Source of the DNA: Deltaproteobacteria bacterium
GTDB taxonomy: Bacteria; Bdellovibrionota_F; JAHFAK01
Assembly (NCBI GenBank): GCA_023250585.1
Contig: JAHFAK010000011.1
Coordinates: 1 to 34,491, forward strand
Direction: 5' to 3'
Length of the DNA: 34,491 nucleotides
Shown: in pieces, positions 14,053-23,357 of the stretch
Position numbering within the stretch: the stretch's first letter is position 1
How the letters are laid out: each line of letters starts with the position of its first letter
The notes under the pieces: generated by a model
What the model was told of the DNA's origin: nothing
Database searches by the model: none
What the model saw: the letters and a program-made list of their open reading frames with translations, nothing else
Made by a program: the position numbers and the translations under genes

Positions 14053-15507
14053 ATGAACAAAAATGTTTTCTTTATTGTATTAAATTTAATTATTGTTTCA
14101 CCTCTTATTATTGCAGAACAAGCCGCTGCTTCTGCATGTGGCTCGTTACAACATCTTAAGAGAATCGATCCAGAATGTAGAAAAGAATATAAACGAATTC
14201 AGATTGATCGAAAGTTAAATGAACAAGGTAGACCAATTTGGATTAAATATGAGCGACGAAATTCCTGTGATAATGTTATAGGATACGTTGAAGAATCAAT
14301 AGAATATATACGTGAGGGAAAGAAACATCTCATAAAGAAGAATAGTAAATTATTTGATGAAGATTATAATTATACGGGAGAAGGTGGGCAGCCTTGGCCC
14401 GAATGCGATTCTAATGAAGCCAATCTTGAACCGAGAAAAATGGAAATCCTTCATTCTTTATTCAGCAATGTAACACTTGATAGAGATCCCATACAATATT
14501 TGAAAGATTTATTATATAGCCAGGGTATAAAGTATTCAGAAGGAATATTGGAAAGAATTGCTGATAGTGTTGTATTAATTGTACAAACAGATGGGTTCGG
14601 TGTGCGTGAATATGTTTGTGACCCGATTGTTGGTGTTGGCAGCGGATTCTTTATTGATAGGAATTTGATAGTGACTAACAACCACGTGGTTGCTAATCAA
14701 AATTCTCGAGTCTTTATTATTAATATCAGACAAAAAATAATTGAGATAGATAAAGATAAAATCATAAGAATTCCCGGGGAAGATATTGCGCTGATTCCAA
14801 CAAAAACAGAAATAGAGAATCATTTACAATTAGCAAAAAACGATATTAAGCCAGGTGATAAGGTATTTAGTATAGGATTTGGTTCAGAAATGATGAATCA
14901 TATACATAATCAAGAAGAACGAAAAGCATTTGTAACTGCTTCACGCGGAGAATTCATCCAAGAAACAAAAGTTAAAGTTGATAAAGATTTGCCTCTAGAT
15001 GATTCAATGCTTCTTACTATTGATATATCTCCTGGAGATAGTGGGAGTCCGATTCTCAATACCGATGGAAATGTTGCAGGAATTCTCTATTTAGGAATCG
15101 GCTCTTCTATTGTTCAATTGTTTCTTCTCGGTAATACTGGCGAAGGAGGCGCAGAGACGAGAAGAAATATTGAAGACGCTCTTAAAAATCATGCGGGTAT
15201 GCCTATAAGCTATGGCGAAGAGGTTCAAAGGCTCGATTTTTATGGATCTATCATTGCTCTTTCGCAGGTTAAAGAAAAATTTCAAAATATGAAAGTTAGT
15301 TTTTTCTTTTTATTTCCTACAATCAATAATTTTTCGAAAACAACTGAAAAGCTTGGAAAACTACTTTCAACAAACAGTCAGGAATTATTTTCAAACCTCT
15401 CAAATATCTTTATAACTGATATTACAACATTTTGTAATGAGGATATGTGTTTTTTAAACTCTGAAGATAGTGTAGAAAATTGGGAAGAAGTACTAAAAAA
15501 GAGATAA
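14053..15507 (+). CDS. Exported trypsin-like (HtrA-type) serine protease
   Basis: The 484-aa protein starts at the ATG at 14053, with GAGG seven bases upstream; the frame also reaches a TTG at 14041. Residues 1-28 are a signal peptide ending AAASA, and a Cys-containing N-terminal region of about 160 residues follows. The protease domain (about 165-355) has a complete triad: H211 in TNNHVV, D244 in GEDIALI, and S330 in SPGDSGSP. The C-terminal 130 residues are of unknown type, with three Cys, and no PDZ domain is evident. It lies between the displaced rpsG end and fusA and interrupts the str operon. A role in envelope protein turnover or host interaction is possible. Confidence 0.8.
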   Translation: MNKNVFFIVLNLIIVSPLIIAEQAAASACGSLQHLKRIDPECRKEYKRIQIDRKLNEQGRPIWIKYERRNSCDNVIGYVEESIEYIREGKKHLIKKNSKLFDEDYNYTGEGGQPWPECDSNEANLEPRKMEILHSLFSNVTLDRDPIQYLKDLLYSQGIKYSEGILERIADSVVLIVQTDGFGVREYVCDPIVGVGSGFFIDRNLIVTNNHVVANQNSRVFIINIRQKIIEIDKDKIIRIPGEDIALIPTKTEIENHLQLAKNDIKPGDKVFSIGFGSEMMNHIHNQEERKAFVTASRGEFIQETKVKVDKDLPLDDSMLLTIDISPGDSGSPILNTDGNVAGILYLGIGSSIVQLFLLGNTGEGGAETRRNIEDALKNHAGMPISYGEEVQRLDFYGSIIALSQVKEKFQNMKVSFFFLFPTINNFSKTTEKLGKLLSTNSQELFSNLSNIFITDITTFCNEDMCFLNSEDSVENWEEVLKKR

Positions 15508-15558
15508 TCAAAGAATAGATGAGCTGTCTCCACGAATTCAGACAAAAAGGTACAGGCT

Positions 15559-15603
15559 CTAACGGAGTTCTTTAATTTCAAAATCACGACCAATAAAACG
15601 CAT
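15559..15603 (-). pseudogene. N-terminal remnant of an AAA ATPase gene
   Basis: On the minus strand, AGAGGT precedes an ATG at 15603 that reads MRFIGRDFEIKELR and then TAG. This is very close to the usual N-terminus of stand-alone AAA ATPases (M-FIGRE-EI-EL). After the stop the same frame reads SLYLFV before another stop, and no Walker A motif follows. It is therefore a short relic, supported only by its N-terminal signature and ribosome site. The rest of 15508-15738 contains nothing else I can identify. Confidence 0.35.
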
Positions 15604-15738
15604 AATGACCTCTTGATTAATATAATCATAAATATATTACTTTATAGTAATTAAATCAATAGGTGTATTATTTTTACTCACTGTTTTTATAACTGAACAC
15701 TTGCATTATAACCTTTCATAGATTAGGATTCCCGCCGT

Positions 15739-17802
15739 ATGAGTTCTCTCAAAGACATACGTAACATAGGCATAATCGCTCATATCGATGCAGGTAAAAC
15801 TACGACAACTGAGCGTATTCTCTATTATTCTGGAGTTTCACATAAAATGGGTGAAGTAGACGAAGGCTCTACTGTTATGGATTGGATGGTTCAGGAGAAA
15901 GAGCGCGGTATTACAATCACGAGTGCAGCAACCACGTGTTTTTGGAATGGAAAACGCATTAATATAATTGATACACCTGGGCATGTTGATTTTACTATTG
16001 AAGTTGAACGCTCATTACGGGTGCTCGATGGAGCTATTGGTATATTTTGTGCAGTAGGTGGAGTGCAACCACAATCAGAAACTGTATGGCGTCAGGCTGA
16101 TAAATATAAAGTTCCTCGTATAGCCTTTATAAATAAAATGGATCGGATTGGTGCTGATTTTTTTCGCGTTCGTGATGAGATCGAACAAAAGCTTCATGTC
16201 CATTGTATTCCTCTACAGATTCCCATTGGTAGCGAAGCAAGTTTTATGGGAATAATTGATTTACTTCATCAAAAAGCAATTTATTATAAGAATGAATCAT
16301 TAGGCGCCGAATTTGAGATAAAAGAAATGCCTAAAGAATTACATGCTGAAGTTTTTAAATGGCGGGAATATTTATTTGAAGCGATTGTAGAAGAAGACGA
16401 AACGTTACTCGAGCACTATATGAATAATACGGTGAATAATCAGGATGTTTTGCGCGTCTTACGAACATTAACAATTCAATCAAAAATATTACCGCTGTTC
16501 TGTGGATCATCTTTAAAAAATAAGGGTGTGCAACCGCTTTTGGATGCTGTTGTAAATTTTCTTCCATCTCCATTAGATATTTCGAATATACAGGCAACAA
16601 ATATTCATACAAAAAAGATGGAAGAAATACATGCAGATTCAAAAGCGCCTTTATGCGCACTTGCATTTAAAATTTTTGCTGATGTTTATTTGGGTCAGCT
16701 AACCTATATTCGTGTATATTCAGGAAAATTAAAAGTAGGTGACTCCATTTATAATGCTTCAAAAGATAAAAAGGAACGTGTATTAAAAATTTATCAAATG
16801 CATGCAGATAAAAAACGCGAAGTAGAAGAATTACAAACAGGAGATATTGGTGCGATATCGGGTTTGAAGTTTACACGAACAGGAGATACGTTGACGATTG
16901 ATAGAAGGCAAGTTATCCTTGAAGCACTTGAATTTCCTGAACCTGTGATCTCTCGTGTCATTGAACCAAAATCAAAACAAGATGAAGAAAAACTTGAAAA
17001 TACACTTAAAATTTTAACTATTGAAGATCCGTCATTTTTTGTAAAGAAGAATGAAGAAACCGGTGAGACGCTTATTTCAGGTATGGGAGAGCTTCATTTA
17101 GAAATTATTGTTGATCGCTTGCTGCGTGAATTTAATGTGAATGCAAATGTTGGTAAACCTCAAGTTGCTTATAAGGAAACAATTGCAATACAAGCAACAG
17201 CCGAAGGAAAATTTGTAAAATCCAGTGCAGGTAAGAGTCTCTTCGGACATGTTGTCATTCGGCTTAGTCCGAATGAGAGAGGAAAAGGTTTTGTATTTTC
17301 TAATAAAGTTTCTGCTGAAAAAATTCCAAAAGAATTTATTCCTTCTATTGAAGAGGGAATACAAGATGCAGTTGGAACAGGAGTTATCATTAATTATCCG
17401 ATGGTTGATGTGGGTGTAGAATTAATAGATGGAAGTTATAATAAAGATGATTCTACTCCTCTGGCATATAGGGTTGCAGCTACTTTAGCATTTAGAGATG
17501 CGGCAAAAAAAGCAAATCCTATTCTCCTTGAACCGATGATGTTTATTGAAACGACTGTCCCGGATAGTTTTTTAAGTAATATTATTGGGGATCTCAATGG
17601 TCGCCGAGGAAAAATTATTGAAATTAAGAAAAAACTTGATTCGCAATTAATAAGAGCGTATATACCTCTAGCTTGCATGTTTGGGTATGCAACCGAGCTC
17701 AGATCCTTATCACAAGGCCGAGCTAGTTATACCATGGAATTTGCATATTACGCTGAAATTCCTCGCGATATACGCGAAGAAATTTTAGCTCGTTTTAGAT
17801 AA
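15739..17802 (+). CDS. fusA: Elongation factor G
   Basis: EF-G is the translocation GTPase. The 687-aa product has the P-loop [17 protein letters not shown], switch [12 protein letters not shown], switch [11 protein letters not shown] and NKMDR (G4), followed by domains II-V ending in [17 protein letters not shown]. Length is normal. Codon use matches the rest of the window (many T-ending codons), in sharp contrast to tuf immediately downstream. It is separated from rpsG by inserted genes and presumably has its own promoter: TATAAC at 15707-15712 is a candidate -10. Confidence 0.98.
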   Translation: MSSLKDIRNIGIIAHIDAGKTTTTERILYYSGVSHKMGEVDEGSTVMDWMVQEKERGITITSAATTCFWNGKRINIIDTPGHVDFTIEVERSLRVLDGAIGIFCAVGGVQPQSETVWRQADKYKVPRIAFINKMDRIGADFFRVRDEIEQKLHVHCIPLQIPIGSEASFMGIIDLLHQKAIYYKNESLGAEFEIKEMPKELHAEVFKWREYLFEAIVEEDETLLEHYMNNTVNNQDVLRVLRTLTIQSKILPLFCGSSLKNKGVQPLLDAVVNFLPSPLDISNIQATNIHTKKMEEIHADSKAPLCALAFKIFADVYLGQLTYIRVYSGKLKVGDSIYNASKDKKERVLKIYQMHADKKREVEELQTGDIGAISGLKFTRTGDTLTIDRRQVILEALEFPEPVISRVIEPKSKQDEEKLENTLKILTIEDPSFFVKKNEETGETLISGMGELHLEIIVDRLLREFNVNANVGKPQVAYKETIAIQATAEGKFVKSSAGKSLFGHVVIRLSPNERGKGFVFSNKVSAEKIPKEFIPSIEEGIQDAVGTGVIINYPMVDVGVELIDGSYNKDDSTPLAYRVAATLAFRDAAKKANPILLEPMMFIETTVPDSFLSNIIGDLNGRRGKIIEIKKKLDSQLIRAYIPLACMFGYATELRSLSQGRASYTMEFAYYAEIPRDIREEILARFR

Positions 17803-17824
17803 TTTTTACAGTTGATTATTATAA

Positions 17825-17859
17825 ATTTGCATGATACAGGGATCCCTTTTTATGCAAAT
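17825..17859 (+). promoter_or_regulatory. Inverted repeat upstream of tuf
   Basis: ATTTGCAT (17825-17832) and ATGCAAAT (17852-17859) are perfect inverted repeats 19 bp apart in the 83-bp fusA-tuf spacer, with GGGATCCC between them. This could be a hairpin in the tuf leader or a regulator site. Confidence 0.4.
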
Positions 17860-17885
17860 GCGAAAAGTAAATTTTGGAGGCATCT

Positions 17886-18989
17886 ATGAGTAAGGCGAAG
17901 TATGAGAGGACAAAGCCGCATGTAAATGTAGGGACGATAGGGCATGTGGATCATGGGAAGACGACGTTGACAGCAGGGATAACGAAGGTATTAGCATCGA
18001 GAGGGTTAGCAGACTTTGTAGCATTTGATCAGATAGATAAGGCGCCGGAAGAGAAGGAGAGAGGGATCACGATAGCGACAGCGCATGTGGAATATCAGAC
18101 AGCCAAGCGACATTATGCGCATGTGGATTGTCCCGGGCATGCAGATTATGTAAAGAATATGATCACGGGAGCAGCGCAGATGGATGGTGCAATCTTGGTA
18201 GTAAGTGCAGCGGATGGACCGATGCCCCAGACTCGAGAACATATATTGTTAGCAAGGCAGGTAGGAGTACCCCGGATAGTAGTATTCATGAATAAAGTAG
18301 ATACGGTAGATGATAAGGAGTTGTTGGATTTAGTAGAGTTAGAGGTGAGAGAATTATTGAATCAATATGAATTTCCAGGAGATGAGATACCGATAGTAAA
18401 AGGGAGTGGATTACAGGCATTAGAGTGTGGATGCGGGAAAGATGAGTGTAAGAAATGTGGAGGGGTATTAGCGTTAATGAAAGCAATAGATGAGTATATA
18501 CCGAATCCAGTGAGAGCAATAGATAAGCCATTTTTAATGCCGATCGAAGATGTATTTACGATCAGTGGACGAGGGACGGTAGCAACGGGAAGAATAGATA
18601 GAGGAATTGTGAAGGTAGGAGATGAAGTAGAGTTGGTAGGGATAATACCGACGAGTAAGACGGTAGTAACGGGAGTAGAGATGTTTCGAAAGTTATTGGA
18701 TGAGGGGCAAGCGGGAGATAATGTAGGGGTATTATTGAGAGGGAAGAAGCGAGAAGAAGTAGAGAGAGGTATGGTATTGGCAAAGAATGGGAGTATAACG
18801 CCGCATACGAAGTTTAAGTGTGAGGTGTATGTATTGGGTAAGGAAGAAGGAGGGCGCCATACGCCGTTTTTTAATGGATATAGACCCCAGTTTTATTTTA
18901 GAACAACGGATGTGACGGGAGTGGTGAAGTTAAAGGAGGGAGTAGAAATGGTAATGCCCGGAGATAATGCAGCATTAGAGGTAGAGTTA
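17886..18989 (+). other. Segment of anomalous codon use within tuf
   Basis: Over 368 codons the coding strand is strongly depleted of T and C at degenerate third positions: GGG/GGA for Gly, GTA/GTG for Val, ATA for most Ile, TTA/TTG for all Leu, AGA for most Arg, ACG/ACA, CCG and GCA/GCG. Two-fold codons still mostly end in T. The border at 18990 is sharp. As a side effect, long antisense frames stay open. Confidence 0.9.
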
Positions 18990-19085
18990 ATTACTCCTAT
19001 AGCTATGGAAAAAGAACTTCGCTTTGCTATTCGTGAAGGTGGTCGTACCGTCGGCGCTGGCGTCGTTAGCGAAATTATTGAATAA
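17886..19085 (+). CDS. tuf: Elongation factor Tu
   Basis: EF-Tu delivers aminoacyl-tRNA to the ribosome. The product is 399 aa from the ATG at 17886 (GGAGG five bases upstream). The P-loop [26 protein letters not shown] and the domain II/III blocks are all present. Residues 181-191 hold an unusual insertion, [11 protein letters not shown], with four Cys, in the loop before the [13 protein letters not shown] helix. Codons 2-368 use almost only A- or G-ending codons at four-fold sites and TTA/TTG for Leu; codons 369-399 return to the local pattern (ATT, ACT, CCT, CTT, CGC, GGT). The protein itself looks fully functional. Confidence 0.97.
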   Translation: MSKAKYERTKPHVNVGTIGHVDHGKTTLTAGITKVLASRGLADFVAFDQIDKAPEEKERGITIATAHVEYQTAKRHYAHVDCPGHADYVKNMITGAAQMDGAILVVSAADGPMPQTREHILLARQVGVPRIVVFMNKVDTVDDKELLDLVELEVRELLNQYEFPGDEIPIVKGSGLQALECGCGKDECKKCGGVLALMKAIDEYIPNPVRAIDKPFLMPIEDVFTISGRGTVATGRIDRGIVKVGDEVELVGIIPTSKTVVTGVEMFRKLLDEGQAGDNVGVLLRGKKREEVERGMVLAKNGSITPHTKFKCEVYVLGKEEGGRHTPFFNGYRPQFYFRTTDVTGVVKLKEGVEMVMPGDNAALEVELITPIAMEKELRFAIREGGRTVGAGVVSEIIE

Positions 19086-19106
19086 ATAAGGTAAGGATTG
19101 CGTACT

Positions 19107-19421
19107 ATGGAAATGGAAAGTCAAAAAATACGGATTAGATTAAAAGCTTATGATTCTAAGTTGCTCGATCAATCATCGGTTGAGATAGTGAATACAGCTA
19201 AGCGAACAGGTGCGCGAATTATTGGACCTATTCCACTTCCAACAAGTATAAATAAATATTGCGTTCTTAGATCTCCCCATGTTGATAAGAAATCAAGAGA
19301 GCAGTTTGAAATTAGAACCCATAAAAGATTGATTGATATAATGGAGCCTACTCAGCAAACAATAGATTCGTTAATGAAATTGGATTTGTCTGCTGGTGTT
19401 GATGTAGAAATTAAATTATAG
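19107..19421 (+). CDS. rpsJ: Ribosomal protein S10
   Basis: S10 is a 30S head protein and also the NusE antitermination factor. The product is 104 aa from the ATG at 19107, which has AAGGA nine bases upstream; the frame extends to a TTG at 19098 that overlaps the ribosome site. Conserved blocks [45 protein letters not shown] and THKRLIDI are present. It follows tuf by 21 bp. The gene after it is rplD, not rplC. Confidence 0.97.
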   Translation: MEMESQKIRIRLKAYDSKLLDQSSVEIVNTAKRTGARIIGPIPLPTSINKYCVLRSPHVDKKSREQFEIRTHKRLIDIMEPTQQTIDSLMKLDLSAGVDVEIKL

Positions 19422-19436
19422 TGATATGGATAACCA

Positions 19437-20069
19437 ATGTTAAAATTAACCATTTTTAATCAAAATAATAAAGAAAGCGGTATTATTGAAGTTCCAGATG
19501 AGATTTTCAATGTTGAACTTAAAAAAGGGCTTGTTCATCAGGTTGTTCGTCAGCATTTACTTGCCTTGAGATCGGGAACAGCGGCAACTAAAAATAGGAA
19601 ATTTGTTCGAGGTGGCGGGAAAAAACCATTTAAACAAAAAGGAACAGGTCAGGCTCGTCAAGGTTCAACTCGTTCTCCTCTGATGGTGGGCGGTGGTGTT
19701 GTATTTGCAAAAATACCAAAAGACTGGTCTATTTCGCTGAACAAAAAAATACGAAGCCAGGCTCTTTCTCAAATGCTCAGTGTTAAAACAAAAGAAAATA
19801 AACTTACGGTTTTAGATAAAATTGTTATAGATAGCGTAAAAACGAAAAATGCTCTTGTCTTATTCAAGAATCTTGGTATAGCAGATCGTTCTATTCTTGT
19901 AGTTGATGAAGCTAATAAAAATTTACAGTTATCCTGTCGAAATTTACCTTCAGTAAAATTTTTGAGAATAGAAGGTTTAAATGTCTATGATTTATTGAAG
20001 TTTGAGCATTTACTCATAAGTAAAGCTGCATGCGAAAAGCTTTATAAAGGAAAAATGAGCAATGAATAG
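19437..20069 (+). CDS. rplD: Ribosomal protein L4
   Basis: L4 is a 50S protein lining the exit tunnel. The 210-aa product has the tunnel-loop block KNRKFVRGGGKKPFKQKGTG followed by ARQGSTRSPLMVGGG. It begins 15 bp after the rpsJ stop, with no room or remnant for rplC. The start has only a weak ribosome site. Its end overlaps rplW by 8 bases. Confidence 0.97.
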   Translation: MLKLTIFNQNNKESGIIEVPDEIFNVELKKGLVHQVVRQHLLALRSGTAATKNRKFVRGGGKKPFKQKGTGQARQGSTRSPLMVGGGVVFAKIPKDWSISLNKKIRSQALSQMLSVKTKENKLTVLDKIVIDSVKTKNALVLFKNLGIADRSILVVDEANKNLQLSCRNLPSVKFLRIEGLNVYDLLKFEHLLISKAACEKLYKGKMSNE

Positions 20070-20355
20070 ATCGCTTTATAGTGTGGTTAAAAAACCTTTA
20101 ATTAGTGAAAAAGGAACAATGGTTAAAGGTAAAAATAATCAATATATATTTGAGGTTGCCAGAAAAGCAGGTAAAAACGAGATCAAAGAATCTATTGAAA
20201 ATTTGTTTAATGTTTCAGTTCGATCCGTTAATACTGCTATTTATAAAGGAAAGGTAAAAAGAGTAGGAAAGTCAATTGGAAAACAATCGACTTGGAAGAA
20301 AGCCATTGTAACACTTAAAGAAGGTGATGTGATTGATTTCTTTGAAAATGTTTAA
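20062..20355 (+). CDS. rplW: Ribosomal protein L23
   Basis: L23 forms the docking site for trigger factor and SRP at the tunnel exit. The 97-aa product contains VVKKPLISEKGTMV, NQYIFEVARKAGKNEIKESI and the basic loop KGKVKRVGKSIGKQSTWKKA. Its ATG lies inside the end of rplD, with AAAGGA upstream, so the two are probably coupled. Confidence 0.97.
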   Translation: MNRSLYSVVKKPLISEKGTMVKGKNNQYIFEVARKAGKNEIKESIENLFNVSVRSVNTAIYKGKVKRVGKSIGKQSTWKKAIVTLKEGDVIDFFENV

Positions 20356-20394
20356 GTCCTTTATTCAATGAATATTTGTAAAAGGTAAAATAAT

Positions 20395-21222
20395 ATGGCG
20401 ATAAAAAACTTTAGACCATTAACTCCAGGAAGAAGATTTTTTCAGGTAAGTGATTTTGCTGAAATTACAGAAAAGCGCTCAAATAAAGCCTTAACCTCAT
20501 CTGTTTCTAAAACGGGTGGAAGAAATTCTTATGGACGTATAACGTCACGTCATAAAGGGGGCGGGCATAAGAGACAATATCGTCTTATCGATTTTATTCG
20601 ATCAAAACAAGAAGTTACGGGAAAAGTTGTTTCTATTGAGTATGATCCAAATCGTTCTGCTCGCATTGCTCTTGTAAATTACCGAGATGGAGATAAAAAA
20701 TATATATTGGCTCCTTTGGGTCTTCAAGTTGGCGATGTTATAGGTTCAGGAAAAGATGTTGAAATTAGACCTGGAAATACTTTGCCTCTTAAGCATATTC
20801 CTTTTGGGACATTTATTCATAATATAGAGATGAATATAAATGGAGGCGCAAAGCTTGTAAGATCAGCTGGTACCTTCGCTGAAATTATGGCGAGAGATGG
20901 GGAGTATGCGCATGTTAGATTGCCTTCAGGCGAAGTTCGATTGATTCATGTGGATTGTAAGGCAACGATTGGCCAATTGGGTAATACAGAACATAATTCG
21001 TTATCAATAGGAAAAGCAGGAAGAAAGCGTTGGATGGGAAAGAGACCTCATGTGCGAGGCGTTGCAATGAATCCAATCGATCACCCTCATGGCGGTGGAG
21101 AAGGAAAGACCTCCGGTGGAAGGCATCCGGTAACTCCGTGGGGTGTTCCTACTAAAGGCTATAAAACACGGCATAATAAAAGAACCGATAAGTTTATAAT
21201 CAAAAGGAAAAGGGATAAATAG
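20395..21222 (+). CDS. rplB: Ribosomal protein L2
   Basis: L2 is a 50S protein near the peptidyl transferase centre. The 275-aa product has the conserved [30 protein letters not shown] and the basic C-terminus. The His in the DHPHGGGEG motif implicated in catalysis is present. AAAGG precedes the start, and rpsS follows after one base. Confidence 0.98.
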   Translation: MAIKNFRPLTPGRRFFQVSDFAEITEKRSNKALTSSVSKTGGRNSYGRITSRHKGGGHKRQYRLIDFIRSKQEVTGKVVSIEYDPNRSARIALVNYRDGDKKYILAPLGLQVGDVIGSGKDVEIRPGNTLPLKHIPFGTFIHNIEMNINGGAKLVRSAGTFAEIMARDGEYAHVRLPSGEVRLIHVDCKATIGQLGNTEHNSLSIGKAGRKRWMGKRPHVRGVAMNPIDHPHGGGEGKTSGGRHPVTPWGVPTKGYKTRHNKRTDKFIIKRKRDK

Positions 21223-21223
21223 T

Positions 21224-21547
21224 ATGAGTCGTTCGTTAAAAAAGGGGCCTTTTGTAGATGACCATGTAATGAAGAAGGTAATTGAAGTTACTAATACGAA
21301 AAGTAAAAAAATTATCAAAACGTGGTCCCGAAGATCGATGATAATGCCCGAATTTGTTGGTGTAACATTTGCTGTGCATAATGGTAAAAAGTTTATTCCT
21401 GTATACGTAACTGAATCAATGGTAGGACATAAATTGGGAGAATTTGCTCCAACGCGTATTTTCTACGCACATTCAGGTGATCGTAAAACTGACGAAGGAG
21501 GAGCAAAAGCACCAGCCCCTCAAGGTAAGAAAGAACAAGGTAAGTAA
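21224..21547 (+). CDS. rpsS: Ribosomal protein S19
   Basis: S19 is a 30S head protein that pairs with S13. The 107-aa product contains [43 protein letters not shown] and [12 protein letters not shown]. It has about 15 extra C-terminal residues rich in Gly, Lys and Pro compared with the common 92-aa form. Confidence 0.98.
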   Translation: MSRSLKKGPFVDDHVMKKVIEVTNTKSKKIIKTWSRRSMIMPEFVGVTFAVHNGKKFIPVYVTESMVGHKLGEFAPTRIFYAHSGDRKTDEGGAKAPAPQGKKEQGK

Positions 21548-21559
21548 GAAAGAATAAAT

Positions 21560-21892
21560 ATGGATATTATTGCGCGAACAAAATTTGTACGAATATCTCC
21601 GAGGAAAACTCGTTTAGTTGCAGACCTCATTAGAGGAAAAGCAGTAGAAGACGCGGTTACTATTTTATCATATACACATCGAAAAGCAGCGAGAGTTTTA
21701 CAAAAAACGCTTCATGCTGCTTTAGCAAATGCAAAAGAAAAAAAATCAGTTGATATTGATTCATTAACCATTGCTGAAATACGTATTGATGGCGGACCGG
21801 TTTTAAAGCGTTTTATGCCACGGGCAATGGGAAGGGCGACCAAGATTCGCCATCGTACAGCGCATATTTTTATGAAATTATCGGAAAGTTAA
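21560..21892 (+). CDS. rplV: Ribosomal protein L22
   Basis: L22 is a 50S protein whose hairpin reaches into the exit tunnel. The 110-aa product shows [35 protein letters not shown] and the loop region [25 protein letters not shown]. Length is normal. It follows rpsS by 12 bp. Confidence 0.97.
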   Translation: MDIIARTKFVRISPRKTRLVADLIRGKAVEDAVTILSYTHRKAARVLQKTLHAALANAKEKKSVDIDSLTIAEIRIDGGPVLKRFMPRAMGRATKIRHRTAHIFMKLSES

Positions 21893-21908
21893 AATACAGG
21901 AGGTTATT

Positions 21909-22535
21909 TTGGGTCAGAAGGTACATCCAACAGGGTTTAGATTAGGTATTTCTAAGACATGGAATTCGAAATGGTATGCAGATAAAGACTATAAAGAAAT
22001 GCTTCATGAAGATTTACGTTTGCGACGTTACTTCAAAAAAACATTATATCATGCTGGCATTGCTAAAGTAGAAATTGAAAGACCTACATTAAAGAATTTA
22101 AAGATTAATCTTTTTACTGCAAAGCCTGGATTAGTAATAGGGAAAAAAGGCATTGGAATTGAAAACTTGAAAAATGATATTCAGAAAATGGTGAATAAAG
22201 ATATTTTTGTTAATATAAAAGAAGTGCGTCGTCCCGATATAGAAAGCCAGTTAGTAGCAGAGAACGTTGCAATGCAACTCGAGCGAAGAGTAGCATTTCG
22301 AAGAGCAATGAAAAAGAATATTACTAGTGCATTACGTCTTGGCGCTAAAGGAATTAAAATTAGCTGTTCCGGAAAATTGGCAGGTGCAGATATGGCAAGA
22401 ACTGAATGGTATAAAGAAGGACGAATTCCTCTTCATACACTCAGAGCAGATGTAGACTATGGTTTTGCTGAAGCGCGAACTACATTTGGTGTTATTGGCG
22501 TAAAAGTGTGGATTTTTAAAGGAGAGATTCTTTAG
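21909..22535 (+). CDS. rpsC: Ribosomal protein S3
   Basis: S3 lies at the mRNA entry channel of the 30S subunit. The 208-aa product starts at a TTG (21909) with a full AGGAGG ahead and begins with the invariant [16 protein letters not shown]-type segment ([19 protein letters not shown]) and the C-terminal [22 protein letters not shown] are present. The stop is followed directly by the palindromic repeat. Confidence 0.97.
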   Translation: MGQKVHPTGFRLGISKTWNSKWYADKDYKEMLHEDLRLRRYFKKTLYHAGIAKVEIERPTLKNLKINLFTAKPGLVIGKKGIGIENLKNDIQKMVNKDIFVNIKEVRRPDIESQLVAENVAMQLERRVAFRRAMKKNITSALRLGAKGIKISCSGKLAGADMARTEWYKEGRIPLHTLRADVDYGFAEARTTFGVIGVKVWIFKGEIL

Positions 22536-22683
22536 GACCCTCTAAAAAACTCGTATTTCAAGGAACCTCTACAAAGGTCCAGATGCGAGGCGCACGCAAA
22601 GCCCCAACCGGAGCATACTCGGGTAGTATGTGAGGATTGTGGTTTTGCGTGCAACGATGCAGATGGGCCTTTGTAGAGGTTCC
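22536..22683 (+). repeat. 150-bp imperfect palindromic dispersed repeat, copy 2
   Basis: The unit starts at the base after the rpsC TAG and ends with AGAGGTTCC, about 20 bases before the ribosome site of rplP. Positions 22562-22683 form a long hairpin: GGAACCTCTACAAAGG pairs with CCTTTGTAGAGGTTCC, GCACGCAAA lies opposite TTTGCGTGC, and CATACT opposite AGTATG is near the tip. It matches copy 1 (7743-7593 read on the minus strand) at about 84% by eye. Confidence 0.88.
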
Positions 22684-22716
22684 TTTAGTTTACGTATTTT
22701 ATTACGGAGATAGTGT

Positions 22717-23130
22717 ATGTTAATGCCGAAAAAAGTAAAATATAGAAAAGTCCAAAAAGGTAGAATGCGCGGAGTGGCCTATCGAGGATCTAAAATCGAT
22801 TTCGGTGATTTTGGACTTAAAGCAACTGAATGTGGATATTTAACTAATAAAGAAATTGAAGCAGCGCGAATTGCTATTAATAGATTTATTAAAAGAGGCG
22901 GAAAATTATGGATTAGAATTTTTCCTGATAAGCCTCTCACAAAGAAACCTGCAGAAACACGAATGGGTAAAGGAAAAGGATCCCCTGAAGAATGGGTGAG
23001 CGTAATAAAACCAGGCCGGATACTTTATGAATTAAAAGGTATCCCGTTTGAAGTAGCTAAAGAAGCTTTTAGACTTGCTTCTCATAAACTTTCTCTTTCA
23101 ACAAAAATTGTAAAAAGAGGAATTATCTAG
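22717..23130 (+). CDS. rplP: Ribosomal protein L16
   Basis: L16 contacts the A-site tRNA on the 50S subunit. The 137-aa product contains [42 protein letters not shown] and [22 protein letters not shown]. The start at 22717 has ACGGAG at proper spacing; an ATG two codons later is spaced less well. It is separated from rpsC by the palindromic repeat. Confidence 0.97.
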   Translation: MLMPKKVKYRKVQKGRMRGVAYRGSKIDFGDFGLKATECGYLTNKEIEAARIAINRFIKRGGKLWIRIFPDKPLTKKPAETRMGKGKGSPEEWVSVIKPGRILYELKGIPFEVAKEAFRLASHKLSLSTKIVKRGII

Positions 23131-23156
23131 AATAGTGGAGTGGAGAGATTATTATA

Positions 23157-23357
23157 ATGAAGATAAATGAATTAAAAAACTTGACTCTAAAAGAATTAGA
23201 AAATAATGAAACCGATCTCTATCGTAAAGTTTTTGAATTAAAATGTAAGAAGGCTACTAATCAATTAAGTAAAACTCATGAGCTTAAACAGGCGAAAAAA
23301 GATATTGCTCGAGTTAAAACATTACTTCAAATGAAACAACATGAAGGAAAAGAATAA
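23157..23357 (+). CDS. rpmC: Ribosomal protein L29
   Basis: L29 is a small helical 50S protein at the tunnel exit. The 66-aa product has the hairpin signature LKNLTLKELENNETDLYRKV and the C-terminal KKDIARVKTLLQMK. GGAGAG precedes the ATG. The rpsQ start follows its stop without a gap. Confidence 0.95.
   Translation: MKINELKNLTLKELENNETDLYRKVFELKCKKATNQLSKTHELKQAKKDIARVKTLLQMKQHEGKE

Noticed and set aside
15378-15629. 83-codon minus-strand open frame over the end of the protease gene
   Set aside because: It is in a different frame from the ATPase-like relic at 15559-15603, overlaps a real gene, and has no ribosome site or recognisable product.
18006-18783. Several long antisense open frames opposite tuf
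   Set aside because: They are a by-product of the A/G-ending codon pattern on the coding strand, which removes stop codons from the other strand. Their translations are low-complexity Leu/Ser/His strings with no family resemblance.
19421-19437. A degraded rplC between rpsJ and rplD
   Set aside because: The gap is only 15 bases, so there is no relic to find; the gene is absent from this position.
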